DNA of 64,000 bases from WHSW01 sp963767475 (lineage in GTDB: Bacteria > Actinomycetota > Thermoleophilia > Solirubrobacterales > 70-9), in contig CAVYEI010000003.1 of NCBI GenBank assembly GCA_963767475.1, positions 124,001-188,000 of the forward strand. Reading direction: 5' to 3'. The notes under the pieces are model-generated. The model saw only the letters and a program-made list of their open reading frames with translations, did no database searches and had not been told where the DNA came from. The position numbers were made by a program, and so were the translations under genes. Below are positions 27,508 through 37,279 of this stretch, one piece after another. The first letter of the stretch is position 1, and each line of letters opens with the position of its first letter.

Positions 27508-27619
27508 TGAGGCGGAGGCCGAAGGCCGAAGCCGAGGTCCGCCGCTGTTGAGGCGGCGTGTTCTGAGGCGGAGGCCGAAGGCCGAAGCCGAGGTCCGCCG
27601 CTGTTGAGGCGGCGTGTTC
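27508..27619. repeat. Perfect 2 x 56-bp GC-rich tandem repeat between infC and rpmI
   Basis: Copies at 27508-27563 and 27564-27619 are identical. Each begins TGAGGCGGAGGCCGAAGG and ends TTGAGGCGGCGTGTTC. Within a copy, GGCGGA and TCCGCC form outer arms, GGCC-GAA-GGCC an inner one, and GCCGC-TGTTGAG-GCGGC a second hairpin. It lies in the transcribed gap of a ribosomal-protein operon, so it will form RNA structure. It may be a REP-like element, an attenuator or a processing site; no function is known. Confidence 0.85.
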
Positions 27620-27622
27620 CGG

Positions 27623-27642
27623 CTAGGCGTGAGGACGCCTAG
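27623..27642 (-). terminator. Hairpin across the infC stop codon
   Basis: CTAGGCGT and ACGCCTAG form a perfect 8-bp stem with a GAGG loop, covering the infC TAG at 27639-27641. There is no U-tract, so if it matters it is more likely an mRNA-stabilising or weak attenuating structure than a full terminator. Confidence 0.35.
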
Positions 27643-28331
27643 GCAGCCGCGGCGGGCTTGTCGCCCGACTCGGCTTCGACCGCGGGCTCGGGAGTCTCCG
27701 CGGCGGCCGGGGCCGCGGTCGCCGGCTCGTCGCCGGTCTCGCCCTTGCGCTCCTCGCTGCGTTCCTCGCGCGCCTTGGCCGCCAGCTGCGCCGACGGCGC
27801 CAGCATCATGTGCATGTTGCGACCCTCCTGCTGGGGCGCCGACTCGATCGTCGCCAGCTCGCCGACGTCCTCGGTCAGGCGCTCGAGCAGCGCCCGTCCA
27901 CGCTCCGGATGGGCCTGCTCGCGGCCGCGGAACATGATCGTCACCTTGACCTTGTCCTGGTGCTTGAGAAAGCGCTCCACGTGACCCTTCTTGGTCTGGT
28001 AGTCGTGGTCGGCGATCTTCGGCCGCAGCTTGATCTCGCGTACGTTGACCTGCTGCTGGTGCTTGCGGGCGGCCTTCGCCTTCTGCTCCTGCTCGTACTT
28101 GTACTTCGAGTAGTCGAGCAGCCGGGCCACCGGCGGGCGCGATTCGGGTGCGACCTCGACCAGGTCCAGATCGCGCTCGGTCGCCATCCGCAGTGCCTCG
28201 TCGGTCTTGACCACGCCGATCTGCGCGCCGTCCTCGTCGACGAGGCGCACCTCGGAGACGCGGATCCGCTCGTTGATCCGCGTCTGGTCACGCTCCGGGG
28301 GCTGCCGGTCGAATCGCCTCGGGACCGGCAC
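27639..28331 (-). CDS. infC: Translation initiation factor IF-3
   Basis: IF-3 binds the 30S subunit and proofreads start codons. The N-domain has TRINERIRVSEVRLVDEDGA and the linker LLDYSKYKYEQEQKAKAARK. The C-domain has VREIKLRPKIADHDYQTKKG and VTIMFRGREQAHPERGRALL. Beyond the normal end (about residue 180) there is an acidic Ala/Glu/Pro-rich tail of about 45 residues (EERKGETGDEPATAAPAAAE), found in various actinobacteria. The GTG start at 28331 has no Shine-Dalgarno in front of it, which may reflect the special start-codon control common for infC. Confidence 0.95.
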   Translation of the reverse strand: MPVPRRFDRQPPERDQTRINERIRVSEVRLVDEDGAQIGVVKTDEALRMATERDLDLVEVAPESRPPVARLLDYSKYKYEQEQKAKAARKHQQQVNVREIKLRPKIADHDYQTKKGHVERFLKHQDKVKVTIMFRGREQAHPERGRALLERLTEDVGELATIESAPQQEGRNMHMMLAPSAQLAAKAREERSEERKGETGDEPATAAPAAAETPEPAVEAESGDKPAAAA

Positions 28332-28461
28332 TAGAAGTTCGGGCAGGCGGGAAGCGTCAAGCTACCTGCGGTCGGAGGAGGAGACGTTCAAAGAGCAAGG
28401 GAAGGGCGGGCGCAGGCGTCTCAGAGACGCGGCCGGATCTGGGAGCCCTTCATCGCGGGCC

Positions 28462-28467
28462 AGTATA
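28462..28467 (-). promoter_or_regulatory. Candidate -10 hexamer for infC
   Basis: The minus strand reads TATACT here, about 130 nt before the infC start. No good -35 is present at 17 bp. The leader that would follow contains the perfect inverted repeat GCGTCTC-T-GAGACGC (28416-28430). This supports a separate infC promoter with a structured leader, at low certainty. Confidence 0.35.
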
Positions 28468-28573
28468 GACGGCCTCGGGCAGTCTGAGTCGCCGGATCAA
28501 CCATTACTCCAAATCCCCTACCTGGTCTGTGGTATAAACGGTCAACGCGGATACCTCCGTGCATCCATTTCCG

Positions 28574-28658
28574 CGGACAAGGACGTCAGTGAGGGGAGCA
28601 TCGCGGCCCGGGCCAAGTTACCCCCGGCCTGAGTCGCGGCTCCCCTCCTCTATGTCCG
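28574..28658 (-). terminator. Long imperfect hairpin directly after thrS
   Basis: Immediately after the thrS stop, CGGACA (28574-28579) can pair with TGTCCG (28653-28658), and GAGGGGAGC (28591-28599) with GCTCCCCTC (28639-28647), with further GC pairing inside. It lacks a U-tract. It could end thrS transcription, act as a processing site, or be a leader element for infC. The rest of the 327-bp thrS-infC gap shows no gene. Confidence 0.45.
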
Positions 28659-30602
28659 CTAGGGCGCCTCGATCAGGGCGGCAATCTCGCCCGCTGCCAG
28701 GGCCCCGAGGTCGCCCCGGTCGTGCGCCCTCACCGACGCCGTCCCGTCCGCCTGCTCGCGCTCGCCGACGACGAGCATGAACGGCACCTTGGCGAGCTCG
28801 GCGTCGCGGATCTTGCGCCCGACCGATTCCGAACGCTCGTCGACGCTCACGCGGATACCGGCCTCGCCGAGCTCGGCTGCGACGGCGCGTGCGTAGTCCA
28901 GAAACAGGTCGGAGACGGGCAGCACCGCCGCCTGCAGCGGTGCCAGCCAGGCCGGGAAGCGACCGCCGTAGTGCTCGATCAGGATGCCGGCAAAGCGCTC
29001 CATCGAGCCCAGCAGGGCGCGATGGATCATCACCGGGCGGTGGTCGGCGTTGTCCTCACCCTGGTAGGTGAGCTCGAAGCGCGCGGGCATCTGAAAGTCG
29101 AGCTGGCAGGTCCCGAGCTGCCAGGAGCGCCCGAGCGCGTCGGTGACGTGGAAGTCGATCTTCGGGCCGTAGAAGGTGCCCTCGCCGGGGCTGATCTCGT
29201 ACTCGCGGCCCTGGCGCTCGAGCGCGTCGCGCAATCCCGCCTCGGCTCGCTCCCACTCCTCGTCGCTGCCGACCGACTTCTCCGGCCGAGTCGAGAGCTC
29301 GACCCGGACGTCCTCGAACCCGAAGCGCGCGTAGAGCTCGTCGATCGCGGCGCAGATCGAGTCGACTTCGCCCGAGATCTGGTCCAGCGTGCAGTAGACG
29401 TGCCCGTCGTCCTGGGTGAAGGCTCGAACGCGCAGCAGTCCGTGCAGGACGCCCTCGCGCTCATAGCGCGAGACGTCGCCGAACTCGGCCAGCCGCAGCG
29501 GCAGCTCGCGATAGGAGTGGCGCTCGGAGCCGAACACGAGGCACGCCCCCGGGCAGTTCATCGGCTTGAGCGCGAACCGGCGCTCGTCGCCCTCGCGCTC
29601 GGCCGGCTCGACGAAGAACATGTTCTCGCGGTAGTTATCCCAATGCCCGGAGCGATGCCAGAGCTCCACGTCCAGCACCCGCGGGGTCTTGATCTCGACA
29701 TAGCCGCGCTTTTCCAGCTGCTCTCGGACCTCGCGCTCGATCAGGCGCAGGAGCACGGTTCCGTTGGGAAGCCAGAACGGCATCCCCGGGGCCTCCTCGC
29801 GAAACCGGAACAGATCGAGCTCCGGACCGAGGCGGCGGTGGTCGTTCTCGCGCGCCTTCTCCAGTAGCTCGAGTTGGTGCTCGAGCTCCTTTTGGCTATG
29901 GAACGCGGTGCCGTAGATCCGGGTCAGCATCTGCCGCTGCTCGTCGCCACGCCAGTACGCGCCGGCGATCGAGTTGAGCTTGAACGCCTTGATCCGTCCG
30001 GTCGAGGGCGCGTGCGGGCCGCGACAGAGGTCGGTGAACGGGCCGTTTCGATAGAGCGAGACCGTCTCCACCCCCTGGTCGCGGACCAGGTCCTCGATCA
30101 GCTCGACCTTGTAGGGCTGGTCCTCGGAGCGAAAGCGCTCGATCGCCTCGGCGACCGGAAGATCGGTGCGCTCGAACGGCTCGTCGGCGGCGATGTGCTC
30201 CCGCATCGCCGCCTCGATCCGCTCGAGGTCGGACTCGCTCGGGCGCTCGCCCTCGGGGAACTCGAAGTCGTAGTAGAAGCCGCCCTCGATCGGGGGGCCG
30301 ATCGAGACCTTGGTGCCCGGCCACAGATCGACGACCGCTGTCGCCATCACGTGGGCCGCGTCGTGGCGGATCAGCCAGAGCGCGTCGGCGGCATCGTCGC
30401 CCTTGCTCTTCGCGGTCACGATCGTGATCTCGGCCCCGTCGGGCAGCTCGGCGCCGAGGTCGCGCAGCTCACCGTCGACCTTGACTCCGAGCGCGTCCTT
30501 GGCCAGGCGCGGGCCGATCGCCGCGGCGGCTTCGGCGCCGGTGGCGCCCTCGCCGAGCTCGAGCGGCGTCCCGTCGGGCAGCTTGACCGTGACCTTCGAC
30601 AT
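28659..30602 (-). CDS. thrS: Threonyl-tRNA synthetase
   Basis: A full-length class II synthetase of 647 residues. The TGS domain is at the N-terminus (VTVKLPDGTPLELGEGATG), followed by the editing domain with HDAAHVMATAVVDLWPGTKV and later CRGPHAPSTGRIKAFKLNSI. The catalytic core has FWLPNGTVLLRLIEREVREQ, MNCPGACLVFGSERHSYREL (zinc Cys), RVRAFTQDDGHVYC and HRALLGSMERFAGILIEHYG. The anticodon-binding domain starts WLAPLQAAVLPVSDLFLDYA. The frame is intact. The ATG at 30602 is the only start near the TGS domain. Confidence 0.97.
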   Translation of the reverse strand: MSKVTVKLPDGTPLELGEGATGAEAAAAIGPRLAKDALGVKVDGELRDLGAELPDGAEITIVTAKSKGDDAADALWLIRHDAAHVMATAVVDLWPGTKVSIGPPIEGGFYYDFEFPEGERPSESDLERIEAAMREHIAADEPFERTDLPVAEAIERFRSEDQPYKVELIEDLVRDQGVETVSLYRNGPFTDLCRGPHAPSTGRIKAFKLNSIAGAYWRGDEQRQMLTRIYGTAFHSQKELEHQLELLEKARENDHRRLGPELDLFRFREEAPGMPFWLPNGTVLLRLIEREVREQLEKRGYVEIKTPRVLDVELWHRSGHWDNYRENMFFVEPAEREGDERRFALKPMNCPGACLVFGSERHSYRELPLRLAEFGDVSRYEREGVLHGLLRVRAFTQDDGHVYCTLDQISGEVDSICAAIDELYARFGFEDVRVELSTRPEKSVGSDEEWERAEAGLRDALERQGREYEISPGEGTFYGPKIDFHVTDALGRSWQLGTCQLDFQMPARFELTYQGEDNADHRPVMIHRALLGSMERFAGILIEHYGGRFPAWLAPLQAAVLPVSDLFLDYARAVAAELGEAGIRVSVDERSESVGRKIRDAELAKVPFMLVVGEREQADGTASVRAHDRGDLGALAAGEIAALIEAP

Positions 30603-30669
30603 CGGGGCGATGCTACTCAGCGCGGCTCGCTACGGTGAGCGCGAAACGAGACAGGAGGTAGGTAGGGAA

Positions 30670-31164
30670 ATGTTCAAATCGAAGACCACGCTTGCGCTTT
30701 GCGCGCTCGCCGCCGTCGCTCTCGCGGTGCCGGCAATCTCGCTCGCGGGCAAGAACACGATCGAGCTCGAGGCGAAGCTCACCGGCAAGGCCGAGGTCCC
30801 GGGGCCGGGCTCTCCGAAGGGCAAAGGCGACATCCACGTCTTCCTCAAGCCGACCCAGGACAAGGTCTGTTACGACTTCGAGGTCAAGAAGCTCGACGAG
30901 ATGACGGCGGGCCACATCCACAAGGGCGACTCGGAAACGGCGGGCCCGGTGAAGGTCACCCTGTTCGAGGACGAGACCGGCCTCGAGGGCACGGGCGCCT
31001 ATGAGGGCTGCGTCAAGAACGTGAAGGCGAAGCTGCTGAAGAAGATCGCCAAGGCGCCGGAGAAGTTCTACGTCAACCTGCACACGTTCGACTACCCCGA
31101 CGGAGCGATCCGGGGCCAGCTCGAGCTCACCGAGGACGAGGACGACACCGAGGACGAGAGCTAA
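30670..31164 (+). CDS. Secreted CHRD-domain protein
   Basis: A 164-residue exported protein. The signal peptide (TTLALCALAAVALAVPAISL) is followed by a CHRD domain, recognised by EAKLTGKAEVPGPGSPKGKG, the central AGHIHKGDSETAGPV and the end DYPDGAIRGQL. CHRD domains were defined in chordin and are widespread in bacterial secreted proteins; their binding partner is generally unknown. AGGAGG at 30653-30658 supports the ATG at 30670. The tail is strongly acidic (EDEDDTEDES). It is divergent from thrS. Confidence 0.85.
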   Translation: MFKSKTTLALCALAAVALAVPAISLAGKNTIELEAKLTGKAEVPGPGSPKGKGDIHVFLKPTQDKVCYDFEVKKLDEMTAGHIHKGDSETAGPVKVTLFEDETGLEGTGAYEGCVKNVKAKLLKKIAKAPEKFYVNLHTFDYPDGAIRGQLELTEDEDDTEDES

Positions 31165-31180
31165 CCCGGCACGTTTCCGG

Positions 31181-32942
31181 TCAGCCGCCCGCGCTCGGAT
31201 CGGCGCGGGCGGCGTCCGGGATCAGCGGACAGGGACCCGGGCCGTCGGGCACGCCCTCTCGGGTCACGATCCCCGCCGGCAGAACCGCCCCGTCCTCGTC
31301 GATCGCGAGCGTGACCGTGCCGACCAACCCGGCTGGGAGCCGCGGCCCCGGTGCCGATTCGCGGACGATGCAGACGTGGCGGCCACGCATCTCCCAGGCG
31401 ACCCAATCGAGCCCGTGCTGGTCGTCCAAGAGCTCGTCCGGGACCTCGACCTGAACCGATCCGCCGCCCTTGCCCTTGCTCAGCTGCAGCAGCTGCGGCG
31501 AATAGCCGCTCGGCCCCACCGGGCCGTTGGCGAGCGCGAGCACGGCGGAGCCGCCGGCGGCGCCGAGGAAGGCGATCGCAACGATCGCCGGCAGCTCCGA
31601 GGCGAGCAGCGCCCGGACCGAGATCGCCATCACCAGCGGCGCGATCAGCACCAGCGCCTTCGCCTCCTGATACGGAGTCCCGGCGAGCAGCGAGTAAAGC
31701 CACAGCAAGGCCGCGGCGACCAGCGCCGCCGGTAGCGCGCGGTCGCCGCGGCGAAGCCACCAGCGCATGCCCATAGGCCAGCGCCGCCGCTCCGGCCGCG
31801 GCGCCGAGGTAGAAGACGATCGCCGGGATCGCCCCGTCGCCGGGCTCGACCCGGAAGTCGCCCGAGGGCCAGATCCCCAGCGCCTCGAGCGGCGAGAGCC
31901 GGTTGAACAGGTTGCCGAGCCCCTCGCCCGCCGGGTTGAAGGTCTCGAAGCCGGCGAAGTCGATGATCCGGCCGATCTCCGGCGCGATCCCCAGCACCAG
32001 CAAGCCGCAGGCGGCGAGCGCCGTCGGCGCCGCCAGGCGGGCGAGCAGCCGCGCCTCGGCGAAGCCGCTTCGCCGCCAGGCGCGGGCGAGCTCGATCACG
32101 GCCCAGACGGCGGCCGCGCCGGCGAGCCAGAACAGCCCCGGGAAGCTGTAGGTGTAGACGCTGCCGATCGCCAGCACGGCGAGCGGCAACGCTCGCAGCG
32201 GTCGCGGCACCGCGCCCTCGCGCCGCGTCCAGCCGCGCGCCAGCTGGCCGAGCCCGATCGCGAAGGCGAGCACGAACAGCGCCTGCATCGTCTCCTTGAA
32301 GGCGCCCTGGACCAGATAGGCCGCGACCAGATAGGCAAAGCCGATGCAGAGCGCGCCGGCGATCCGCCGCCAGGCCGAGAGCTCGCCGAGCAGAGCCAGC
32401 GGCGCCAGGCAGGCGGCGACGGCCACGGCGAGCGTGAGCCCGTCGAAGGCGTGCACGGTGCTCATCCCGAGCGCGGAGATCACGACCACGATCGCGTGCG
32501 GGCCGAGCGGGTAGCCGTCGGAGATCAGCCGCTCCGAGGCGCCGGCCGCGAGCCTGTCGGCGGCGAACAGGTGCTGCGACATGTCGGGGTTGAGGCCGGT
32601 GCCCAGGATCCCGAAGCGCTGCTCGACGATGAACGGAAGCGAGGCCAGCGCGAGCCCGGCGAGCGCCGGCGCGATCGCCGAGCGCAGGGCCGCGCCCGTG
32701 TCGCTCACCCGCGGCACCACGTAGACGGCCGCGAGCGCGGTGGCGAACCCGAGCACGACGATCGCCGCGCTGCCCTCGCCCGGCAGGCGAACCGTCCACC
32801 ACGCCAGCGGGCAGAGCGCCGCCAGCCCGACCGCCGGGGCAAGCGGCGACCATCGCCGCCGGCCGCAGGCGGCGAGGATCGCCTGACCGATGAGCGCCGC
32901 GGCGCCGAAAGCGACCGCGAACGAGACGTAGCTGCCCAACAT
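31181..32942 (-). CDS. Large polytopic membrane protein (GT-C-like?), one frame break
   Basis: About 586 residues with 12 or more membrane helices and a final soluble domain of about 120 residues (PQLLQLSKGKGGGSVQVEVP to ADPSAGG). A loop after the early helices reads GTGLNPDMSQHLFAADRLAA, and YTYSFPGLFWLAG lies mid-protein. The layout is like GT-C glycosyltransferases or related actinobacterial membrane proteins, but no catalytic motif is certain. The frame breaks near 31772: deleting one G from a GGG run turns AYGHALVAS into AYGMRWWLRRGDR and reunites the halves. ATG 32942 is chosen; the upstream open frame overlaps the divergent acylase gene. Confidence 0.7.
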
Positions 32943-33045
32943 CGGCCGCGAGCATAGGCGCAACTCCGCGTCGCCCGATATGTTCTTCACCGAGAGAGAC
33001 CACGGCCGGGATGGCCGCGGCATGTCGGACGAAGGGAATGGCAGG

Positions 33046-35497
33046 ATGCAGCGTTGTCTGTTGGCGGTAGGTGTGGTGCTCGGCCTGGTCGTTTTGCCGG
33101 CACAGCAGGCGGGGGCCGATGACTACTCCGACACGGCGCTCAACATCATTCCCTCGGGCCAATGGGGCACCGTGCCGATTCCGGCGGGGGCCGACGACCC
33201 AGGCTGAGATGTACGACGGGCTGACCCCGTTGTTCGACCAGGTCACCCCGGCCGATCTGACCACCTACTTCAAGTCCGAGAAGTTCGGCGTCGACAACGC
33301 GACCCCGAGCACGATCGAGACCGTCCCACGTCCCGGCGTGACGATCGAGCGCGACTCCTACAACGTCCCCCACGTCACCGGAGCAACTCATGATGACGGC
33401 GTCTGGGCCGCCGGCTGGATCGCCGCCGAGGACCGCGGTCTGCTGCTCCAGCAGGCCCGCAACAACGCCCGCGTCGCCGCCATCGACGCTCCCGGCCTCA
33501 GCGCCTTGGGCCTGATCAGCGGCCTGGAGAACTTCGTCCCCAGCGCCCAGACCGAGGCCGAGGTCGCGAAGCAGACCGCGGTGCTCGAGGGCGCCGGTCC
33601 CGAGGGCCAGGCGGTGCTGCACGACATCGACGTCTTCATCTCCGGGATCAACGACTACCTCGCCGCGAACAGCCCGGCGACGGCGCCCTGGACGCGCAAC
33701 GACGTCTACGCGCTGAACGCGCTCAAGGGCCAGTTCGTCGGCCAGGGCGGCGGCGACGAGGCGCGGCGCTCGCAGTTCCTCGGCGGACTGCAGCAGCGGC
33801 TCGGCAAGAACAAGGGCCTGAGCGTGTTCAACGACCTGCGCCAGTTCAAGAACCCTGAGCTGCCGACCTCCGTCGACGGCCGCTTCCCCTACGGCACGAT
33901 CCCGAAGAACGCCAAGGGCAGCGTGATCCTCGACCCGAACAGCTTCGTCGAGACCCCGGCGGTCGCCGGGCGCGCGGTGCCGGCGCCGACGGCGGCGCCG
34001 ACCCATGCCTCGAACACGCTGATGATCACGGGCGACCGCTCGAAGACCGGTGAGCCGCTGATGGTCGGCGGCCCGCAGATCGGCTACTTCTATCCCGGGC
34101 TCACCTACGAGATCGACATGCACGCCGGCGACCTGCAGTGGCGCGGCGCGACCTCCGCCCCGTTCCCCGGCTACGCGCTGATCGGGCGCGGCGAGGACTT
34201 CGCCCACACGCTCACCTCCGCCTCCGGCGACATCATCGACCAGTACGTCGAGAAGCTCTGCAACGGCAGCGACACGATGTACACCTACAAGGGCGAGTGC
34301 CTGGCGATGGGCCAGTTCGACGCCGGCACCCTGAACGGCGATCCGGTCAGCTTCAAGACCACCGTCCACGGCCCGGTGATCGGCTATGCGACGGTCAAGG
34401 GCGAGCGGGTGGCGATCTCGTCGAAGCGCTCCAGCTACGGCCGCGACACGCTCGACCTGCTCTACAACCGCCGCCTCTCCAACGGCCAGGTGCACAACGC
34501 CAAGTCGTTCATCAAGGCCGCCTCGCTGACCCCGCAGACGTTCAACTCGTTCTACATCGACACCGACAACATCGCCATGTACACCGCGGGCCGGCTGCCG
34601 ATCCGCAACCCGAAGGTCGATCCCGGCCTGCCGACGCTCGGCACCGGCAAGTACGAGTGGACCGGCTTCCTCGACAAGGCCGGCCATCCGCAGGGCATCG
34701 ACCCGGCCGACGGCACGATCACGAACTGGAACCAGACCACGGCCAAGGGGTTCTCGGCCGCCGACAGCGAGTTCGGCCACAACGGCTCGGTCGCGCGCGT
34801 CGACCTGCTCGACAAGAACCTCGACCGGCTGGCGACCAAGAAGGGCAAGTGGACGCTGGCCTCGGTGACCGCGGCGATGAACGCGGCGGCGACCCAGGAC
34901 ATCCGCGCGATCGACACCGTGCCGCTGCTGAAGAAGCTGCTCAAGGGCTCCAGTGCTCCGAGCGCGCAGGCGCAGCAGATGCTCGACCTGATGGTCGCCT
35001 GGAAGGCCAACGGTGGCAGCCGTCTCGACCGTGACCTCGACGGCAAGATCGACGACCCGGGCGCCGCGGTCATGGACGGTTCCTGGACCAAGATCGCCGA
35101 CGCCTTCATGTCGCCGAAGCTCGGCACCCAGCTGGACGAGCTCAACTCGCTGTTCTCGCGCTTCAACCTGCCGCCCAGCGGTCAGTACGACGGCTGGTAT
35201 CAGTACTTCGACCGCGACATCCGGGCGCTGCTGGGGATGAAGATCAAGAGCCCGTTCGCGAACGCCTACTGCGGCAACGGCAAGCTGAAGGCGTGCCAGA
35301 GCGCGATCTGGGCTGCGATCGCCGCCGCCGGCACCGAGCTGGCCGCGGCCCAGGGGACGCCGGACGCCTCGTTGTGGCGCTCCGACGCGGTCCGCGAGCG
35401 GATCGAGTTCGTGCCCGGGCTGCTGCCGACGACGCTGCGCTACACGAACCGGCCCAGCGGGATCCAGCAGGTGATCTCCTTCGACGACCACCGCTGA
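33046..35497 (+). CDS. Penicillin-acylase-family (S45) Ntn hydrolase, one frame break
   Basis: An exported precursor of about 817 residues that would self-process into alpha and beta chains. A signal peptide begins MQRCLLAVGVVLGLVVLPAQ. The alpha part has RDSYNVPHVTGATHDDGVWA. The beta chain should start at the Ser codon 34010-34012 (HASNTLMITGDRSKTGEPLM), the N-terminal nucleophile of this family. GGPQIGYFYPG and NWNQTTAKGF follow. Frame is lost near 33202, where one C too many in a CCC run separates PAGADD from QAEMYDGL. Substrates in the family include beta-lactams, acyl-homoserine lactones and other amides; specificity is not readable. Confidence 0.87.
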
Positions 35498-35504
35498 GCG
35501 GCGG

Positions 35505-35753
35505 ATGGCGGAGGCGCCCGAACACCACCTGCACCACACGCCGACCGGCGCCCTGCCGCATGCGCAGAAGATCGCCCGCCAGCAGAATCACATCCGGATC
35601 CTCACCGGGGTGCTGGTGCTGGTCCTGGCGGCGCTCGCCTACGCGGCCGCCTTCGACCTCAACAGCTCCGCCGAGTGGATCGTCTTCGGGATGATCATCT
35701 TCACCGTCGCCGGGGCGATGATCGCCGTGCACAAGCCCGAGTCGTCTGGCTGA
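35505..35753 (+). CDS. Small two-helix membrane protein
   Basis: An 82-residue protein of unknown function starting 7 bp after the acylase stop. The N-terminus is His-rich (PEHHLHHTPTGALPHAQK), then two membrane helices (ILTGVLVLVLAALAYAAAF and WIVFGMIIFTVAGAMIAV). Codon use is like its neighbours, so it is probably real and co-transcribed with the acylase gene. Confidence 0.6.
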   Translation: MAEAPEHHLHHTPTGALPHAQKIARQQNHIRILTGVLVLVLAALAYAAAFDLNSSAEWIVFGMIIFTVAGAMIAVHKPESSG

Positions 35754-35770
35754 CGGCGGCCGATCGAAAG

Positions 35771-35843
35771 TGGGCACAGCTGGGCTCGAACCAGCGACCT
35801 CCGCCTTGTCGAGGCGGCGCTCTCCCAACTGAGCTATGCGCCC
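35771..35843 (-). tRNA. tRNA-Val (GAC)
   Basis: A 73-nt cloverleaf: acceptor GGGCGCA/TGTGCCC, D-stem GCTC/GAGC, anticodon stem CCGCC/GGCGG with loop TCGACAA, T-arm GCTGG-TTCGAGC-CCAGC, discriminator A. CCA is not encoded. Anticodon GAC reads Val GUC. Position 33 is C where almost all tRNAs have U, which is either a real oddity or a base error. Confidence 0.9.
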
Positions 35844-35875
35844 GGGAGCGGCGAGTCTAGCGAGCGATTCGGGGC

Positions 35876-37207
35876 TCAGGCAAGTGCGGGCTCGCGCTCG
35901 CGGGCGGGCTTGCGGGCGCCGACGATCACCGGCGTCCCGCGCCGCGGCGAGAAGGTGATGTTGCGCCGCGCGATCCGCTCCGGCGCCGAGCGCGCCCCGC
36001 GCAGATCGCACCGCGTGAGCACCTCGCGGAGCACGACCCGCATCTCGAACTCGGCGAAGGCGGCGCCGAGGCAGCGGCGCACGCCGCCGCCGAACGGAAC
36101 CCAGGCATAGGTCTCGGGCGGGTCGGCGAGAAAGCGCTCCGGGCGGAACTCGAGCGGGTCCGGGTAGAGGTCGGCGCGCGTGTGGGTGAGCCAGAACGCC
36201 GGCGTCACGTCGGTGCCCGCCGGCAGCGTGTGGTCGCCGACCGCGAGCTCGGAGCCCAGGCGCCGGCCGGCCAGCGGGACTACCGGGCGCAGTCGAAGCG
36301 CCTCGCTGATCACCGCGCGCAGGTAGTCGTCGCCGTCCTCCTCCAGCTCGGCGCGAAGGCGGGCCAGCGGGCCGGGGTTACGCAGCAGCAGGTCGAAGGT
36401 CCAGGCGAGCGCGGTCGCCGTGGTCTCGTGGCCGGCGAGCAGCAGGGTGATCAGCTGGTCGCGGACCTCGTCGTCGCCCATCGGCTCGCCGTCCTCGAAC
36501 CGAGCCTCGACCAGCATCGAGAGGATGTCGTCGCGCTCGGCGAGCGCCGGGTCCGCGCGCCGCTCGGCGATCTCGGCGTGCAGGATCTCGTCGACCGCCG
36601 AGAACTCGCTGCGCAGCTGCGCGATCGGATCCTGGCGGCCGAAGCGCCGCGACACCAGCATCTTCAGCTGCAGTCCCGGCGACGCCATCTGCCCCAGCAT
36701 CCCGCCGAGCTGCGCGCGCAGGCGCTCGAGCCGGACCGGGTCGCTGACCCCGAACACCGCCCGCAGGATCACCTCCAGGGTCACGGCCTGCATCCGCGGA
36801 TGGATCGTGAACTCCCGCTGCAGCGGCCAGCGATCGATCTCGGCGTTGGCCGCGTCGCCGATCACCGACTCGTAGGCGCGCATGCGCTCGCCGTGAAACG
36901 GGGGCAACATCGCCTTGCGCCGCGAGAGATGGTCGCTGCCCTCGAGCAACAGCACCGAGCGCGCCCCCATGATCGGCTCGAGGGCGAAGCTGCGTCCCGG
37001 CGGCAGGCCGTTCTCGCGACTGGTGTAGAGGGAGCGGATCGACGCCGGGTCGGAGATGATCACCATCGGCGTCTGGAAGCCGAGGAAGGTGACGCTGAAC
37101 GCATCGCCGTGGCGGCGACGACAGGTGTCGAGGAAATCGATCGGCCGAAAGAGCCAGCGGACGGTCTGCACGGCGGGCGGCGACGAGGGGCCGGGCGGCA
37201 AGGTCAT
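35876..37207 (-). CDS. Cytochrome P450
   Basis: A 443-residue soluble bacterial P450. The Pro-rich N-terminus is MTLPPGPSSPPAV. The I-helix reads LITLLLAGHETTATALAWT (O2-binding AGHETT), the ExxR pair is in ISEALRLRPVVP, PERF is the meander, and the haem loop is FGGGVRRCLGAAFAEFEMR with the Cys ligand. It resembles the CYP110/CYP-E-like group of broad-specificity monooxygenases. Redox partners are not encoded nearby. The ATG at 37207 is chosen because the upstream frame has no P450-like sequence. It is read towards the tRNA-Val gene, 32 bp away. Confidence 0.92.
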   Translation of the reverse strand: MTLPPGPSSPPAVQTVRWLFRPIDFLDTCRRRHGDAFSVTFLGFQTPMVIISDPASIRSLYTSRENGLPPGRSFALEPIMGARSVLLLEGSDHLSRRKAMLPPFHGERMRAYESVIGDAANAEIDRWPLQREFTIHPRMQAVTLEVILRAVFGVSDPVRLERLRAQLGGMLGQMASPGLQLKMLVSRRFGRQDPIAQLRSEFSAVDEILHAEIAERRADPALAERDDILSMLVEARFEDGEPMGDDEVRDQLITLLLAGHETTATALAWTFDLLLRNPGPLARLRAELEEDGDDYLRAVISEALRLRPVVPLAGRRLGSELAVGDHTLPAGTDVTPAFWLTHTRADLYPDPLEFRPERFLADPPETYAWVPFGGGVRRCLGAAFAEFEMRVVLREVLTRCDLRGARSAPERIARRNITFSPRRGTPVIVGARKPAREREPALA

Positions 37208-37279
37208 GGCTGGAAAACTACCCGCTCGGGCGCATGATCCGCGCCGGCCGGAGAACCGTAACTCTGATCGAAAGGCGGT

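Noticed and set aside
27508..27619. CRISPR-like repeats
   Set aside because: The two units are directly adjacent and identical throughout, with no spacer between them.
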